Shown one piece after another: positions 45,601-57,126 of a DNA stretch of 64,000 bases; position 1 is the stretch's first letter; the number at the start of each line of letters is the position of its first letter. The notes beneath the pieces are model-generated. The model worked only from the letters and a program-made list of their open reading frames with translations, did not search any database and was not told where the DNA came from. Source of the DNA: Plasmodiophora brassicae (lineage: Eukaryota > Endomyxa: Phytomyxea > Phytomyxea > Plasmodiophorida); the NCBI GenBank assembly GCA_036867785.1, contig CP145415.1, forward strand, positions 744,001 through 808,000. The letters run 5' to 3'. Made by a program: the position numbers and the translations under genes.

Positions 45601-48022
45601 AGAACAGCGCGGGCCCTGTCGCAGACCGAGTCCTAAGAGTGGACCAGTCCATGGAGGACCAGTTCGCATACGATCTCAACGCGTACTCCACGTTCGGCAC
45701 CGTTGTCATCGTTCTCGTCGCCATTGGCGTCACCTTGCTGGCCGTGCTCGCGTTACGCGGCGTCGTCGTGACGGCACTTCGTGACCGGGACGACGTGTTC
45801 CTTCAGTTGCTTCGCATTCCTCGACAGCACATTCGTGCGCTGATCCCTCCGACGCTAAAGCATTTGACACTCCTGACTGCTGCCGGTGACATGACGGTGC
45901 AGGAAGGCGCCGATGCGAATCCTGTAGCGACCGAGACGCCGGCGACGTCGCAAGGTGCCGCCGACCGGCGTAACGAGGATGCCATCACGGAAGGCAGCGG
46001 AGCACGCCGGGCACGGTATCTTCAAGTCGCTCGACGCTTGTTCGTGATCATCATCCTGAACGCGGCCGCGCTGGCAGCCGCTACCGCCGTCCTGGGTTCG
46101 TTATCGACCAGGATGGGTGCGTTCCCGGCCATCTACGACTGGAGCTGGCGCGAGGAAGCAGCAGCGCGCCGTGCCCTGCTTTCCGTGCGGCAGGCCATCG
46201 CCAGCAATACGACTGTGTCGTACGCGGCTGCCCAGGCCGACATCCAGACGGCATCCGATGTCATGAACGCCCTGATCTACGGCAGTCCCGCCGACGGCAT
46301 CCCGTCTGGTCGGCTGGACGCGTCGGCCCCGTTGTTCCAGCTGATGTTCTCCAGCATGTAGCGCACACACGAATGCCGAACAACGATCCACACCTGACAG
46401 TGGCTGTTAGGTGCACGTTGCCAGCGCTGCAGACGGTGTCGGATTGTACGACGTACCGGTCGGGAGTGGCCGTCAACGGCCTGCACGCCGTCCTGGTGGA
46501 CTTCTTCACGCTGACGAAAACGTTGCTGGCCAGCGCCAGTGCCCCCGGTGCGAGCGGACGAGCTGTGGCGATGAGCAGCGATATGCACGATGCACAAGTG
46601 CTAGAGAAGGTGTACCTGCGGCCTGGGCTACGGGCCATGATCGCCATCACCGATACGAACCTGTCCAGCGCTCGCACGGCACAAATCACGTACGACGGCC
46701 TCGTTGTCGCTGGGATCGTCGTCATCGTCATCCTCGTGCATGTCGTCGTCATCCGTCCGCTGCTTCGCGAGGTGTCCGACGAGTTCATGGAGTCCACCGA
46801 CCTGGTTCGTCTCGTACCAGAAGACATGCGCGACAGCGGCTCCAACGCGAACGACGCCGATATTTCGTCCCTCATCGTCCCCCTTGACGAAGACATTGAC
46901 GACCGCGACGTTGCCGCCATCGCCGCCCAGCGCGCTCAACGTCGCCGCCTGGACGCCATCCAGCGACGAAACCGCCGTTCAGTGCTGCACAGGCTGTATG
47001 GGCTGCTGGCGAAGCACCCGGGCGTCGCGTTCGCTGTGGCGATTGCGATCCCGGTTGCTTTACAATTCCGGTTCTGGAAGGTGGCGGTCCCGGCCACGAA
47101 GACGTTGATCCCGGCGGCGCTTCTGGCGATCACCTCCGTTGTGTCGGCGGCGACCCCTTTGGACATATCATCGATGACGTACGCGTTCGGGACGGCGTTG
47201 CTGTCGTTGCCTGTCGGGCAGGTTCGTGAGCTGGCCATGGTGCAGACGGCGCTGGGCGGGTCGGCTGCAACGATCAACGCGATCCTGACCGGGGCACCCC
47301 TCGATCGAGCCGTGATCCTGTACGGGACCCTTGGGGGCGTTGTCGGGTCGACCATCGGCCTGTCGTTGCCAGACCCTGGGCCGCTGGCCGAAGTCATCAT
47401 CACGGGCGCTTGGGTCGCGTTCCTAACCGCTATGGGCGTCGTTCGTCTGGGCGTCGAAGCGCCGGCGCAGGTCGAATTGCCTCGTCGTTGGACGGTCCGA
47501 GTCGACCTGGCCCTGTTCGGCCTCGTTGGTGGCATCGTGTCCGGCCTGACCGGAACAGGCCTCAGCATGGCACTGTTCACGTTGTCGTCGTCGTATTTCT
47601 GTGTCGACGCCAACGTAGCCGTCAGGAGCGCTGTTGTCGCTGGGGCTGGGAACGCTGTGCTGCTGTGCGCCATCAAACTGGCGATGGGGGCGCCTTGGCA
47701 TCCAGGGACAGTAAGTATCCTGATGGCCGCCGTTCCGGTCGGCATTGTGCTCATGCCGCTGGCCATTCGTCAACGACCGAACCTACCGCTGATCGGTCTG
47801 CTGGCCGTCGTACAGTTCGCGGCGGTCGTCGCCGCCACATCCACCGGCGACGCCGATCGCGTCATAACGTTCGCGGCCGTCGGTACGCTCGCCGTCCTTA
47901 CCGCCGTCGCCGTCGTGGTCGGCACGACCGGCGTCATCCAGACCGTCAACAGGACCGGCGACGCCGACCACAGGCAGCAGCAGCTGGACAAGGACGGCGA
48001 CGGGTTCGGGGTCACCGCCTAA
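42647..48022 (+). CDS. TmcB-like PAS-domain membrane protein fused to a TauE/SafE-like C-terminal domain
   Basis: Three exons (42647-43910, 43972-46357, 46411-48022) give 1753 aa with consistent phases. Residues 1-340 have about eight membrane helices. A helical TmcB/TmcC TPR-like region follows ('AINERNERLYPSAPITMLRSA', 'YADCLRRWTGSPTTYRMYADFLG'), then a PAS domain ('CVLIVSGESHNLGEIVSASS' ... 'VIGKNVSTLMPDPFSTAHSH'), an acidic linker and two helices bracketing an extracellular loop. Another such segment comes next, and a C-terminal bundle of about eight helices ends with 'GLVGGIVSGLTGTGLSMALF', reminiscent of TauE/SafE anion exporters. TmcB-like PAS proteins are widespread in ciliates, amoebae and zoosporic organisms, and their roles are mostly unknown. 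A sensory role is an inference. The start at 42647 precedes the first helix. Confidence 0.8.
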
Positions 48023-48377
48023 CCCGCTCCCGAGGCTAGACTCGCCTTATACATTTACAAATGGCGTTGTTTCCTGGCTCAGTGTTTGCACTGAACGCCT
48101 GCGGCGTGGTCCGTTCGACTTCGACTGACCGGGCGTCTACCTATGTAGGCCACTGGGGCAACCCCCCTCTGTAGCGGGATGCACTGGACCTGTGGCAACA
48201 AACTGGGACGCCTCCTAAACGATCTCCTCTGACACGACAGTTTATTGATTCGCTCGGCGATATAGCAGTGTCACGGAAGACACCGTCAAGAAATACTGCA
48301 GAAGGGACGTTGCAACCAGTAATCAGTAATCACCCTTTGGAGCCGAAGCTTGTGCGCTGCTTTGAAGTGGAAGGGCC
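48023..48377. other. Intergenic region between convergent genes
   Basis: The two flanking genes end here. No exon, repeat or RNA gene is apparent. The region should contain both 3' ends. Confidence 0.4.
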
Positions 48378-49890
48378 TTATAGCAGATAGACAGCGCTCA
48401 GGCACACGGTTCGATACGCAGGGTTGTGCGAATACCGACCAGGTATAGGAGCGCCCTTGGAGTTGTCGGGTGGCCCTATTTGAGTCGACCTGAACCGGCT
48501 CCACTTGAGAAATTTGTCGACCGCGCTCTGCCTGGGACGGAATGCCCAGACGTGCACGAGACCTGCCAATGTGAACGCATCCTGGATCATCCAGTAGAGA
48601 GTGTTCAGGGCGTCGAAACTCGTCGAATTGAAGATCGCGAACAGGATCAGCGTCAGAGCCACGAGGAACCCCATCCAGCCACTCAGACGAACGCGCCGAG
48701 AGAATTGCTCACGACGAGCGCGCTAGTGAATCACGGCCATTAAATCTGTTTGATCTGCTCAATGGGAGATGGATGCATACCTCGCCCGGTGACAGTTTAA
48801 TGGTCGTGCTGTGCAGTTGCTTGGCGAGACGGCCACCGAAGATGATAAAGGCAAAGGAGGCGGCGATATCGCACAGCAGGTACAACAAGGACAGATACGT
48901 TGAGTCCATGAGGTCGGTGAGCGTGACGGCGGTGATGATAATCTGGGCCTGATCCGCGATGAACAGGACGCCCAGGAAGGACAGACCGATGGTCATCGCC
49001 AGTTTCCGTTTCAATGAAGGTGGTTCGCTGGCCGTCAGGGATTCGTACGCAGCGTACGATACGGCCCCGACCGACAGATAATTGAACGCCATACACGCCA
49101 GTTCAGCGTACAGAGTGAATCCCATCGAAAGCCCTCGCGTCTTCAGGAGCGTCGTGTTGAGGGCATGCAGGCCTCGAAAGGAACTGGCCAACGTCTCCAG
49201 GAAGATCACGATGGCAGGCACCAGAGGTATGGCGCGAACTCGCCATTCGCTGTCGAACAGGAACCGAGTCAGCTGGATGGCGCACGACAAGAGGCTGAAC
49301 AGGCACAGAACCAGCGTCAGGATCTTGGACCACCAGATGGCCGGCTTATTCTCGTCCTGGAACTGTGCTTCGTTGAAGTCGCCGGAGCGAATGCGAAGGT
49401 AGACGGCACGAGGTGACGCGATCGTCGCCAAGAAGGCCGGCGTCTGCGTCAGGTCGATCACGACGATTGGAACGTTGGTGAACGGGGTAGGCGATGTCAG
49501 TCGGAAGGTGTACGCATAGTAAGAGTGCATCTGGTTTGCGGCCCCGTTGATGAACATGACGCCCGAACACGATACCGCCTGGCAAGCGTCTGCCCATCGG
49601 TTCGCGGCACCCGCCAACTTGAAATCGACGATGACGATCTTGCTGCTTGTCGGTGTTGATTCAAGGGTGTAATGGCGGTGATCATCAGCGGGAACCACAT
49701 AGAACGGGGCGCTGACCGTGAACGAGTTATTCCCCAAGCGGTAGTTCGGCGATGGTATACCGTCCCCGATGGCGGTCAGATTGCCATCCAAGACTACCAC
49801 GGCGCAGGACAGACGAAAAAGAAGGAGATGGAGCAGAACGTGCACGACGGCCGACCTCACCTCGAAGGTAGGCACTACAGCGTCCACCAT
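48378..49890 (-). CDS. PA-domain seven-transmembrane protein
   Basis: Two exons, 49890-48781 and 48707-48378, give 479 aa. A signal peptide-like start ('VVHVLLHLLLFRLSCAVVV') precedes an ectodomain with protease-associated (PA) features: 'SKIVIVDFKLAGAANRWADA', 'GVMFINGA' and 'NVPIVVIDLTQTPAFLATI'. About seven helices follow from 'ILTLVLCLFSLLSCAIQL' to the C-terminal exon, which supplies 'MGFLVALTLILFAIF' and a basic cytosolic tail. PA domains in membrane proteins mediate ligand or substrate recognition in the secretory or endosomal lumen (vacuolar sorting receptors, RNF13, SPPL proteases). No catalytic Asp pairs of SPPL proteases are evident, so a receptor-like role is more likely. The promoter is shared with the divergent Mpv17-family gene. 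Confidence 0.7.
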
Positions 49891-50136
49891 CCCCGAGTGC
49901 CCCACAAGGTAGATTAATGGTACCCAACAAAGTGATCCCGAACGCTGAAAGGTTATGGACGGTCCAACAGGAGAAACCCGAGCTGGTCGTCTCAGGAAAA
50001 CCGAGCATTTCGGTCCAACGCCAACCACATGGTCACAGAGTCGCACACCGACGTTCGAAGCTGCCGTGCTGCACCTGAGGGCGACAGGCCAGGAGTGGTC
50101 GACCCCTCTCCAATTGCACATTTTGCGCGACGGTGA

Positions 50137-50863
50137 ATGGCTTCGACGAAGCCGTCGTGCGTGTGGCATGCGTACGGCGACCTGCTGGGCAAGTATCCGC
50201 TGCCGACCAAGGCGACGACGTCGGCGCTGCTGTCGGCAGCGTCGTCCATCATTGCGCAGGCCGGGCGGCACATGCCGATTGACTGGAGGACGACGCGCAA
50301 CGAGGCTGTCATTGGTGCCGTCCTTCGCGGGCCGCTCGTCCATTTCTGGCATATCGCCCTGGACCGGATTGTGGGACGCCTGACGGGATCGGGTCCCCCG
50401 AAGTTATGGGCGACTGCTGTCGTAAAGGTCATCATTGATCAGGCCGTGTTTGCACCTGTCCGTTCGCTCCACTTGTCTACGTATTGGTGATCGTCCTAAA
50501 CCCGGTTGGGCGCACATAGGTCATGACGCTCCTGTATTTCATTGCCATTGGGATCCTAAACGGCAAGCGGGTAGACGAGATTCGAACGCATATCAAGGTT
50601 AGAGAATCGATTTCCTCGTGCATAGTCGTACCAGCTGACGCCTCGCTTGTCAACAGAGGCAGTACATTGCAATTCTCAGCGCGAACTATCGTGTCTGGCC
50701 CCTTGCGACGCTCTTCAATTTTCGGTTCGTCCCGGACCGGTTCAGAGTTGGGTTCTCCAACGTCGTCGCCCTGCTCTGGATGTCGTACCTGATCGCGGAG
50801 ACCAAGACATCGGTATCGTCTCCCCGACGAGGTGACGCGTTCCAGACCGAACGGTGCGACTAA
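50137..50863 (+). CDS. Mpv17/PMP22-family membrane protein
   Basis: Exons 50137-50457, 50520-50597 and 50657-50863 encode 201 aa. The product has the family signatures 'WHAYGDLLGKYPLPTKATTS' (W..Y...L..YP..T...T), 'GPLVHFWH..LDR', 'KVIIDQAVFAPVMTLLYF' across the first junction, and 'NYRVWPLATLFNFRFVPDRF' with 'FSNVVALLWMSYLI' in the last exon. Members are four-helix proteins of inner mitochondrial or peroxisomal membranes (Mpv17, Sym1, PMP22, PXMP2) that form channels or influence metabolite and nucleotide balance. The N-terminus shows no strong mitochondrial presequence, as is usual for the family. The ATG at 50137 precedes the first conserved motif by eight residues. Confidence 0.92.
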
Positions 50864-50978
50864 TGTCTTCATAAACAAGCGGACGTCTTCCGTCTACCGG
50901 CGCGTACGACGTGTTTGTATTCCTGTGAGGGTGTGGCACGCGCCCATCTGACGTGCTTGTGCAACACAGCGGCCGTCG

Positions 50979-52916
50979 ATGTCGAAAGATGACATCGAGC
51001 GGGCCTTGCGCCTTCTTGATCAGGACAAGCCGTCCGATGCCATTGCCGTGTTTGACGAGATCCTGTCACGATCGTCCAATGACATCCAGGTACGTTCAGC
51101 GCACTAGCACGAAACTCAGGTCTGATACGGGTGCCAGTGTATAATGGGTCGTGCCAGTGCCTATCGCTCCCTAAAGGAATACAAACGGGCTTATGCGGAC
51201 CTAACCAAGGTGCTTTCGCTCGACCCCAAATGCATCGAAGCGTACAGGGTATGGGAGCGCTACTTGATCGTCCTCGCGCCCTACTGAGCCACGGTTTAGG
51301 TGCGGGCACTGATCCTGAACAAGACCGATGATCACGCGAAAGCGAATGATGACTTAACTGCGCTCCTTCAGCTGTCGCCTTACGACTCGGATGCCCTTCA
51401 TTTTCGTGGTATCACCTGGGCGAAACTTGGCGACTACCTGTCTGCTGTTGACGACCTGACGGCAGCGATCCAAATCGGTACGAATACTATGAGACCTTAG
51501 CGCACGTTGATAACAGAATGTGCAAGCAGAGTCACACTCGAGCGAGATGTTCCGCAGTCGTGGACTGGCGTATGGCCACCTGAAGAAGTACGCCCTGGCT
51601 CTAGCTGATTTCAACTGCGCCATTGCCCTAGACCCGCAGGTGTCGTCTATACCGTGCCCTGGTGTCCCTTGTCGCTAACGACGTGTGTATGTAGGACCCG
51701 TACCCGGCATATCGAGACCGGGGTTGCATTCACGTGCACCTGAAGAATTACCAGGCGGCCATATCCGACTTGACGAAGGCGATTCACGGCCGCCCGGACG
51801 ACGTCGAGGCGTACCATAACCGGGCGCTGGCGTACTACAGCGTTGGGCAGTACGAGAATTGCATCGCCGATTCCCTGTTCGTCCTGAAGCACGATCCAGT
51901 TGATGCCGACGCCTGTCTCGACATCGCCAAAGCCAACTTCAAGCTCAACAGGTACACACGCTTCGTCCCCAGCTTCGTGTGATCGATTTCTGACTGCGGC
52001 TCCGGTTAGGGTGTCCGATGCCATCCCGTTCTTGATCGATGCTGTCGTTGCACGTCCAAGCCATGCTCCTGCTGTCAAAAAACTTCTACAGAAGCTCGTC
52101 TGCAACGAGGCCACCATAGTCCAGTCGCGAAGCGCCTCCGTCGCCATGATCCACAATGAGGAATCACGAACGAGGTACATTTGTACTATTTAGAAATCGG
52201 TTTCGCTGAAGTCTATCCCTGATCAGCAACAGCACTGGTTCGGACGTGCAGGCGGAGGAGCCTAAGGTCGTTGATGACGATGATTCCGAGCACAAGCGCA
52301 AGACGATCCTCAAACAGATGATGGCGTCGAAGCGGTTAGCCGAGTTCCGCAGGCTCAACCACGACAAGGACGACCTGAAGAAGAAGATCGAGGAACGGCA
52401 CGCCATCTCGACTGCTGAGGTCGACAGACGAGCCGACCAGGCCATTCGCATCAAACGCGAAATCGAGGAACAGTTCCTGAAGACCCAGAAAGAAAGGGAC
52501 GATCTCAAGCAAGGTTGCATCTGGCCCTACTCGCCTGCTGCTGTTGCTGATCACTGTTCTCCTAGATGTCGATGCGGCCATCGAGCAGTGGGTGCGCGCC
52601 CATAAGATCGGGTCAGGCGGCGACCCGTTTCGCGTTCTGGTTTGCGCCCTGCCCAAACTGCTGACCTCGCGACAATTCGTCGACCTGGTTCCGATCTGCT
52701 CAGCGTTCGCCCATGACCCGTTCCCGCGAGCCAAGGCGTACCGAGATGTCGCGCGCTTCATTCGTAGGGATCGCAAGTGGCAAGCGCGTTACGCAGCGTC
52801 TATGCTAACGGTGCCTCCATTGCAGACCCAGACAAGATCGCTGCGAGTGTGTCGGCTCGGGATCGGGAACTGGTGAACGCCGCCTGGTGCATCCTGTCGG
52901 ATGCATACTCGCAGTA
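50979..52916 (+). CDS. TPR-repeat protein with charged coiled-coil region
   Basis: The gene has about nine short introns; the first two exons are 50979-51089 and one starting at 51138. The product begins 'MSKDDIERALRLLDQDKPSD' and carries about seven tetratricopeptide repeats with the canonical W-LG-Y-A-F-A-P spacing, for example 'AYRSLKEYKRAYADLTKVLS', 'TWAKLGDYLSAVDDLTAAIQ' and 'CIHVHLKNYQAAISDLTKAI'. After these come an acidic 'VVDDDDSEHKR' linker and a long basic/acidic coiled coil (52290-52515). A helical C-terminal domain is rich in Phe and Arg. TPR arrays are protein-interaction scaffolds. Neither J-domain nor SGT-type motifs are present, so no specific partner is proposed. Confidence 0.78.
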
Positions 52917-53021
52917 GAATACACGACGCAGAGAACGTGTGGGCACACAGATTCGACGACGATCGGGATCGCGTGCATGCGTACACACGCGCGCGATCCT
53001 GCCGCATACCCATATCCAGCC

Positions 53022-53530
53022 ATGTCGATCACGATCAACGCATCCATTGCTGCCGCCTACAAGGACGTTGTCGACGACAAGACACCGACAAACTGGCTGC
53101 TGGTCGGCTACAATTCTGCGAACCCGCGCGAGCTCGTCGAGGTTGGGCGTGGCACGGGAGGATACGACGAATTCATCAGCAAGCTCGCCGACGACATCGT
53201 CTTTGGCGTGTTCCGATGGTACGAACACCGACGAGCGCCACCGGTGCTGTTATCTGAGACAGCGCTGGTTCGCCTAGCTTCGGCGTGGATCATCGCGGGT
53301 CAGTCGAGAGTCGCCGCGCCAAGTTCGTGTTCGTGTCGTACCTGCCGGGGGCGGCGCCGCCGATGCAGCGCGCCAAGACGGGCGGGCACCGCACCGAACT
53401 GAAGAAGGTCATCAGCAACACGCACATCGAGTTCCAGATCGAGAAACCGGGCGAGATGACCAAGGACGACATCGTGAAGAAGCTGCGTCAGAGCGGCGGC
53501 GCCCACCAGCCGTCCGACTACGAGTTCTGA
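53022..53530 (+). CDS. Coactosin-like actin-binding protein (ADF-H fold)
   Basis: Exons 53022-53218 and 53278-53530 give 149 aa. The sequence follows coactosin: N-terminal 'INASIAAAYKDVVDDKTPTN', 'DEFISKLADDIVFGVFR', 'RAKFVFVSYLPGAAPPMQRA' (family K-F-.-.-I.W.G), 'HRTELKKVISNTHIEFQIE' and the closing 'DDIVKKLRQSGG'. Coactosins bind F-actin filament sides and counteract capping without severing. The 59-nt intron falls just before the core strand, as in many protist genes. The start is fixed by family length. The upstream 100 bp contain alternating CA/CG dinucleotides. Confidence 0.92.
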
Positions 53531-53694
53531 ACAGCGCGAAGTGAAGTTCGCCCTCCGGCACACGCGGTGACGTTCTCTCGAGTGCCAAAAATAGTTGCGC
53601 GTTCTAAATTTGGCACCTGGACCGCAACGACCTGTCCGGCTGTCCCGTTTCGTCGACAGGGCCGCGCGGCATTGCCATTTGAGTAGCGCGAGCG

Positions 53695-54820
53695 ATGTCG
53701 AAACTGACCGTGCTTGCGTTCGTGGCGACCGCCGTCGCAGTAGCGTGCGTCGCTGATGCTGAGACGAATTCGACGGTCGTGACGCGACGGCCGGAGATCA
53801 GCCTCGGTCGTCATCTCGCGACAACGGCCGCGTCGACGTCGGCCATGCTGGGGATCCTGACGTCACCGAAACTGGCGTCCGTGTTGCCGATGGCAGGGCA
53901 GCCGTTATGGCCACGTTTCGTCGCGTTCGTTGTCCTGTACCAGCTGGTTGCAATCGGGTTCACCGTGTTTGCGTCGCAAAGCCGACGTCTACGACGGCGC
54001 TTTGCGAATGGGCAGGCCCTTAACCGGTTCGCAGTGGCTGGAAGCGGCCAGTTCGCATCGTTCATCCACGCGATGGTGTCCGGTCTCGGGGCTCTTGCTC
54101 TGTGCGCGCGACCGTCCCAACCGATGCACGCGGATCACATCTTTGCCGAGGATCCTGCCGCGTGCACGCTCGTCCTCCATTCCGCTGGGTATTTCCTCTC
54201 CGACAGTACGTCGTACAATGATGATCGAGGCCATGGGCCGGACGTGTGCGCTAACGACTCCTCTTTTCTGTGCAGTGATGGACTTGATCCGGTCGCCGAT
54301 CGACCACCAGCCGATGTACCTGCTGCATCACGCCATGGCGATGATTGCGTTCATGATCGCATTCTACAGTCGGTTCGCGTTCTACGGCGTCGCATTCCTC
54401 TTGTTCGAGCTGTCCACGCCGTTCCTGGCGTTGCGCTGGGCGATCCTCAACATGAAGCTGGACAAGCCACAGACGATGAACGTGCTGAACGCCGCGTTCG
54501 CGCTGACGTTCTTCGCTGTCCGGTTGGGATTCGGCATGGGCGTTGTATCGCCGAGAGTTTTCCGGGAGCTTTGGCGTGTCGCGGTGCATGGGACGTTCGA
54601 CGAGAATTTGTTTCCGCTTGCCGAACAGGGCCTACAGACAACGAGCCCTGCACTGATCCAGAATTTCGCGCGTCTCATTGTTCTGGTCGTCGCCTTCTTC
54701 AACTGCCTGAACGTCTTCTTCTCGACGCAGATCGTCAGCATGCTCCGGAAGACGATCAAGCGAGCAAGGGGTTCGAGCACACGACCGCTGCCTCCTACGC
54801 AACATATGCATTCCGATTAA
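53695..54820 (+). CDS. TLC-domain (TRAM/LAG1/CLN8) multi-pass membrane protein
   Basis: Two exons (53695-54205, 54276-54820) give 351 aa. A signal peptide-like N-terminus ('KLTVLAFVATAVAVACVADA') is followed by seven further hydrophobic segments. The TLC signature is read across the intron: 'HSAGYFLSDMMDLI' then 'YLLHHAMAMIAFMIAFYSRF' and 'FLLFELSTPFLALRW', matching the 'Y...D' and 'HH......' pattern of TMEM56/CLN8-type proteins. Ceramide synthases also have TLC domains, but the Lag1p motif with its double His context ('HH...D') is not complete here, so a lipid-sensing or transport role is more likely than ceramide synthesis. A decayed paralogue lies 1 kb downstream. Confidence 0.85.
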
Positions 54821-55689
54821 CGGATTCCCACCCTCGAATTCGTGATAAATCTCGTTTCAGACGTCGTTCGCTTATTTTCCAACCTCCATCACACGCCCTG
54901 AACATAGCATCCTTGGATCGACAGCAATCGTCGACTGTTTGAACTCGACGCTCAATTCCCTATCTTTAAGACGACAGTGTGGACGGCCGACTACCGTGGG
55001 GCAGTTGCTACACCATTGTGCAACGACAACTGGCAACACGGCTCTATTCATCACAGCATCGGGCCAAGCTATCAGGCATGCGGAGCTGGTGACATTCGGT
55101 TCAGAGGGCGTGCACCAATACGGCGACATGATCGCCCGGCTTGATGCCGAGCTGCTCCCAATGCTGACGGAAACCGCACTGGAAAGCTATCGGCCGCACG
55201 TCTTTGACCATGCAGTTGGGCGATTTCGCCTCGGCACTATTGAAAAGAACGGAACAAGGTACAGCGCTTCCACTTGACCATAACGTTGTCCCGCACGTTG
55301 TATCCATGTAAAACCATTTCAAAGGCGGCCAGTATGTCGCGGCTCGGATGTCGTTTCCCGGCAGATGAAGGGTGTGAGATTCTGGCCGTATTTACAATGG
55401 TTGAACGCGCGTGATCGATTTCTCTCGTCTTGGTTAAACGCATTCCAGTTTTGCCCAATTCATGTAGAACGCGGTAGCACTTTGTTGAGTGTCAGGACAC
55501 CTGCTGTGCTGGCGGAAAGACCGACGGCGAAGCAAGCGGTCTGGGCTCTGTGCGAGCGCGACCGAGCTTGGCGCGTGCTGATGTGGATCTTGTCGAAGAA
55601 CTCCTCAAACACGCGATTCCAGAAAGCGCTTGACTTCTGCCCATTTCCGACAATAGGAACTTATATATGTGTTAGGCGCTCGAACTGTT
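54821..55689. other. Intergenic region, no confident gene
   Basis: A plus-strand frame at 54939-55277 (ATG, 112 aa) has neither domain nor clear splice partner. The AT-richer composition and lack of codon bias argue against coding. Part of the region may belong to the same decayed duplication as the pseudogene that follows. Confidence 0.35.
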
Positions 55690-56290
55690 TGAGCATACGC
55701 GCGAGCCCATAAACTAGCGTTTGGCTTCTGCCATTTCCGACAATCGGATCATGAGATACGGCGGCCTGGATGATGATCCTGGTAAACCTCCGGTTCTTTG
55801 TACCACTGGCGACGCGACCACTGTGGCTCGTTTATTTGACGACGTTCTCCTGCACGCAACAGACGATCTCCAATTCTCAGTGAGCCGAAGTATGTCATGC
55901 TGCGCGTGTAATGGCTCCGTTCCTGTTTCGCCCTTTACGATCGGTTTTCGTTCTACTTTGTCGTGATTCTCCAGCTTGAGCTGTCCACCCCTTGTTCTCG
56001 CCGTCACGCTGGGAGATCAACAACCTGGGGCCGAACAAGACAAAGACGGCAGTCATTTTGGACGTTGCCTTCGCTTTGATCATCACGTTTCGACCGATAT
56101 TCGATACGGCGGTCTGGACGCCTTTGTTGTTGCGTGAACTTTGTCCTGTTCGCTGATCAAGGTTTAGATACAACCGTACATGCGGTCGCTGTACACGTGG
56201 CACATTGGCCTTCTCACTGACCTGATCAAGAGCTGGGCAAACGGCGCCATCCGTCACGTCCAGGTGCTCGCCGTCACGTAAGTCGGAGCG
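55690..56290 (+). pseudogene. Decayed TLC-domain paralogue
   Basis: Translated pieces in different frames echo the intact TLC gene upstream. 'YDRFSFYFVVILQLELSTP' matches its 'YSRFAFYGVAFLLFELSTP', 'KTAVILDVAFALIITFRPIF' matches 'QTMNVLNAAFALTFFAVRLG', and 'PLLLRELCPV' matches 'PRVFRELWRV'. Stops and frameshifts separate these blocks, and the N-terminal part is not recognisable. The most likely reading is a tandem duplicate that has degenerated. A functional, heavily spliced gene cannot be completely excluded. Confidence 0.6.
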
Positions 56291-56318
56291 ATGTGATGCA
56301 CGAGTCTGTATGCACCCG

Positions 56319-56342
56319 CCCCCCCCCCCCCCCCCCCCCCCC
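56319..56342 (+). promoter_or_regulatory. 24-nt homopolymer C tract upstream of a small gene
   Basis: An uninterrupted run of C ends 133 nt before the ATG at 56476. Similar tracts lie upstream of other genes at 16793-16822 and 60685-60705. Confidence 0.4.
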
Positions 56343-56475
56343 GAGACCCCGCGCTCATCGACCGGCATGGCGTGCGTCCGTTTACTAACAGTATTTCGCC
56401 GAGGCTGCGCGATCGAGGTTGGAGTCATCGGCGAAGGGTCGCGTGCCATTGTGAACAGTTACTCCGTAGCCAACC

Positions 56476-56839
56476 ATGTCCAATTTCTTCGGCGACGTCG
56501 TGGATCACACGAGGAAGGGCAAGGTATGCGGGGCCGATATTGCTCGACGGCCAACTTCTGCGTGACGTCGATGTTGATTAGGTGCCCCGAGTCGGCAACC
56601 GTATCATTCAGGTGCTGCTCGGCCTGATCAATTGCGTCCTGTTCGGGGTCGGCACCATCTTCGCCGCCCTTGTCGAGAAATCGTGGCCCGACGTCCTGAT
56701 CGGCGTCCTCCAGCTCATCCTTCCCATCCTCGGGTAATATGTGTGCCGGCGCAATTGTATCGGTCCACGTGACTGCCCTAGCGTCGCCAGATGGGTCTGG
56801 AGCATCATCTGGGGAATCCTCATGATCGTCGACAAGTAG
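56476..56839 (+). CDS. Very small two-helix membrane protein (82 aa)
   Basis: Three short exons, 56476-56523, 56582-56733 and 56791-56839, give exactly 83 codons including the stop. The product begins 'MSNFFGDVVDHTRKGKV' and has one hydrophobic segment, 'QVLLGLINCVLFGVGTIFAA'. A second follows, 'DVLIGVLQLILPILG', and the last exon supplies 'WVWSIIWGILMIV'. This order (first helix with an L-G-T turn, 'GVLQL', terminal 'WSIIWGI') resembles a family of short conserved membrane proteins common in protists that has no assigned role. The gene is invisible to simple frame scanning because of its two introns (58 and 57 nt), and the consistency of phases is the main support. Confidence 0.7.
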
Positions 56840-57126
56840 AGACTTCGTCATGTCGTATGCGCGGGCACCCGTTGCAGATGATACACTACGTTACCCTGGC
56901 TCTATCGTTTATGACATGACTGTCGCATGTCCAGAGGGCGCTCTAAGCGGTGTCCGGCACCGAGCGCCCTTGGACACGCGTCTCCACAGAACTTCCCCAG
57001 ACAGCTACTAGTACAGTTGTACAAGGTCGATCGATCCTCCGATTGCATGGTACCACTTGGTACCGCTAGCCGGGCCTAACGCTTGCTTTCGGGGGCGCAT
57101 CCACGCAAGACGCGAACGCTGCTGTG

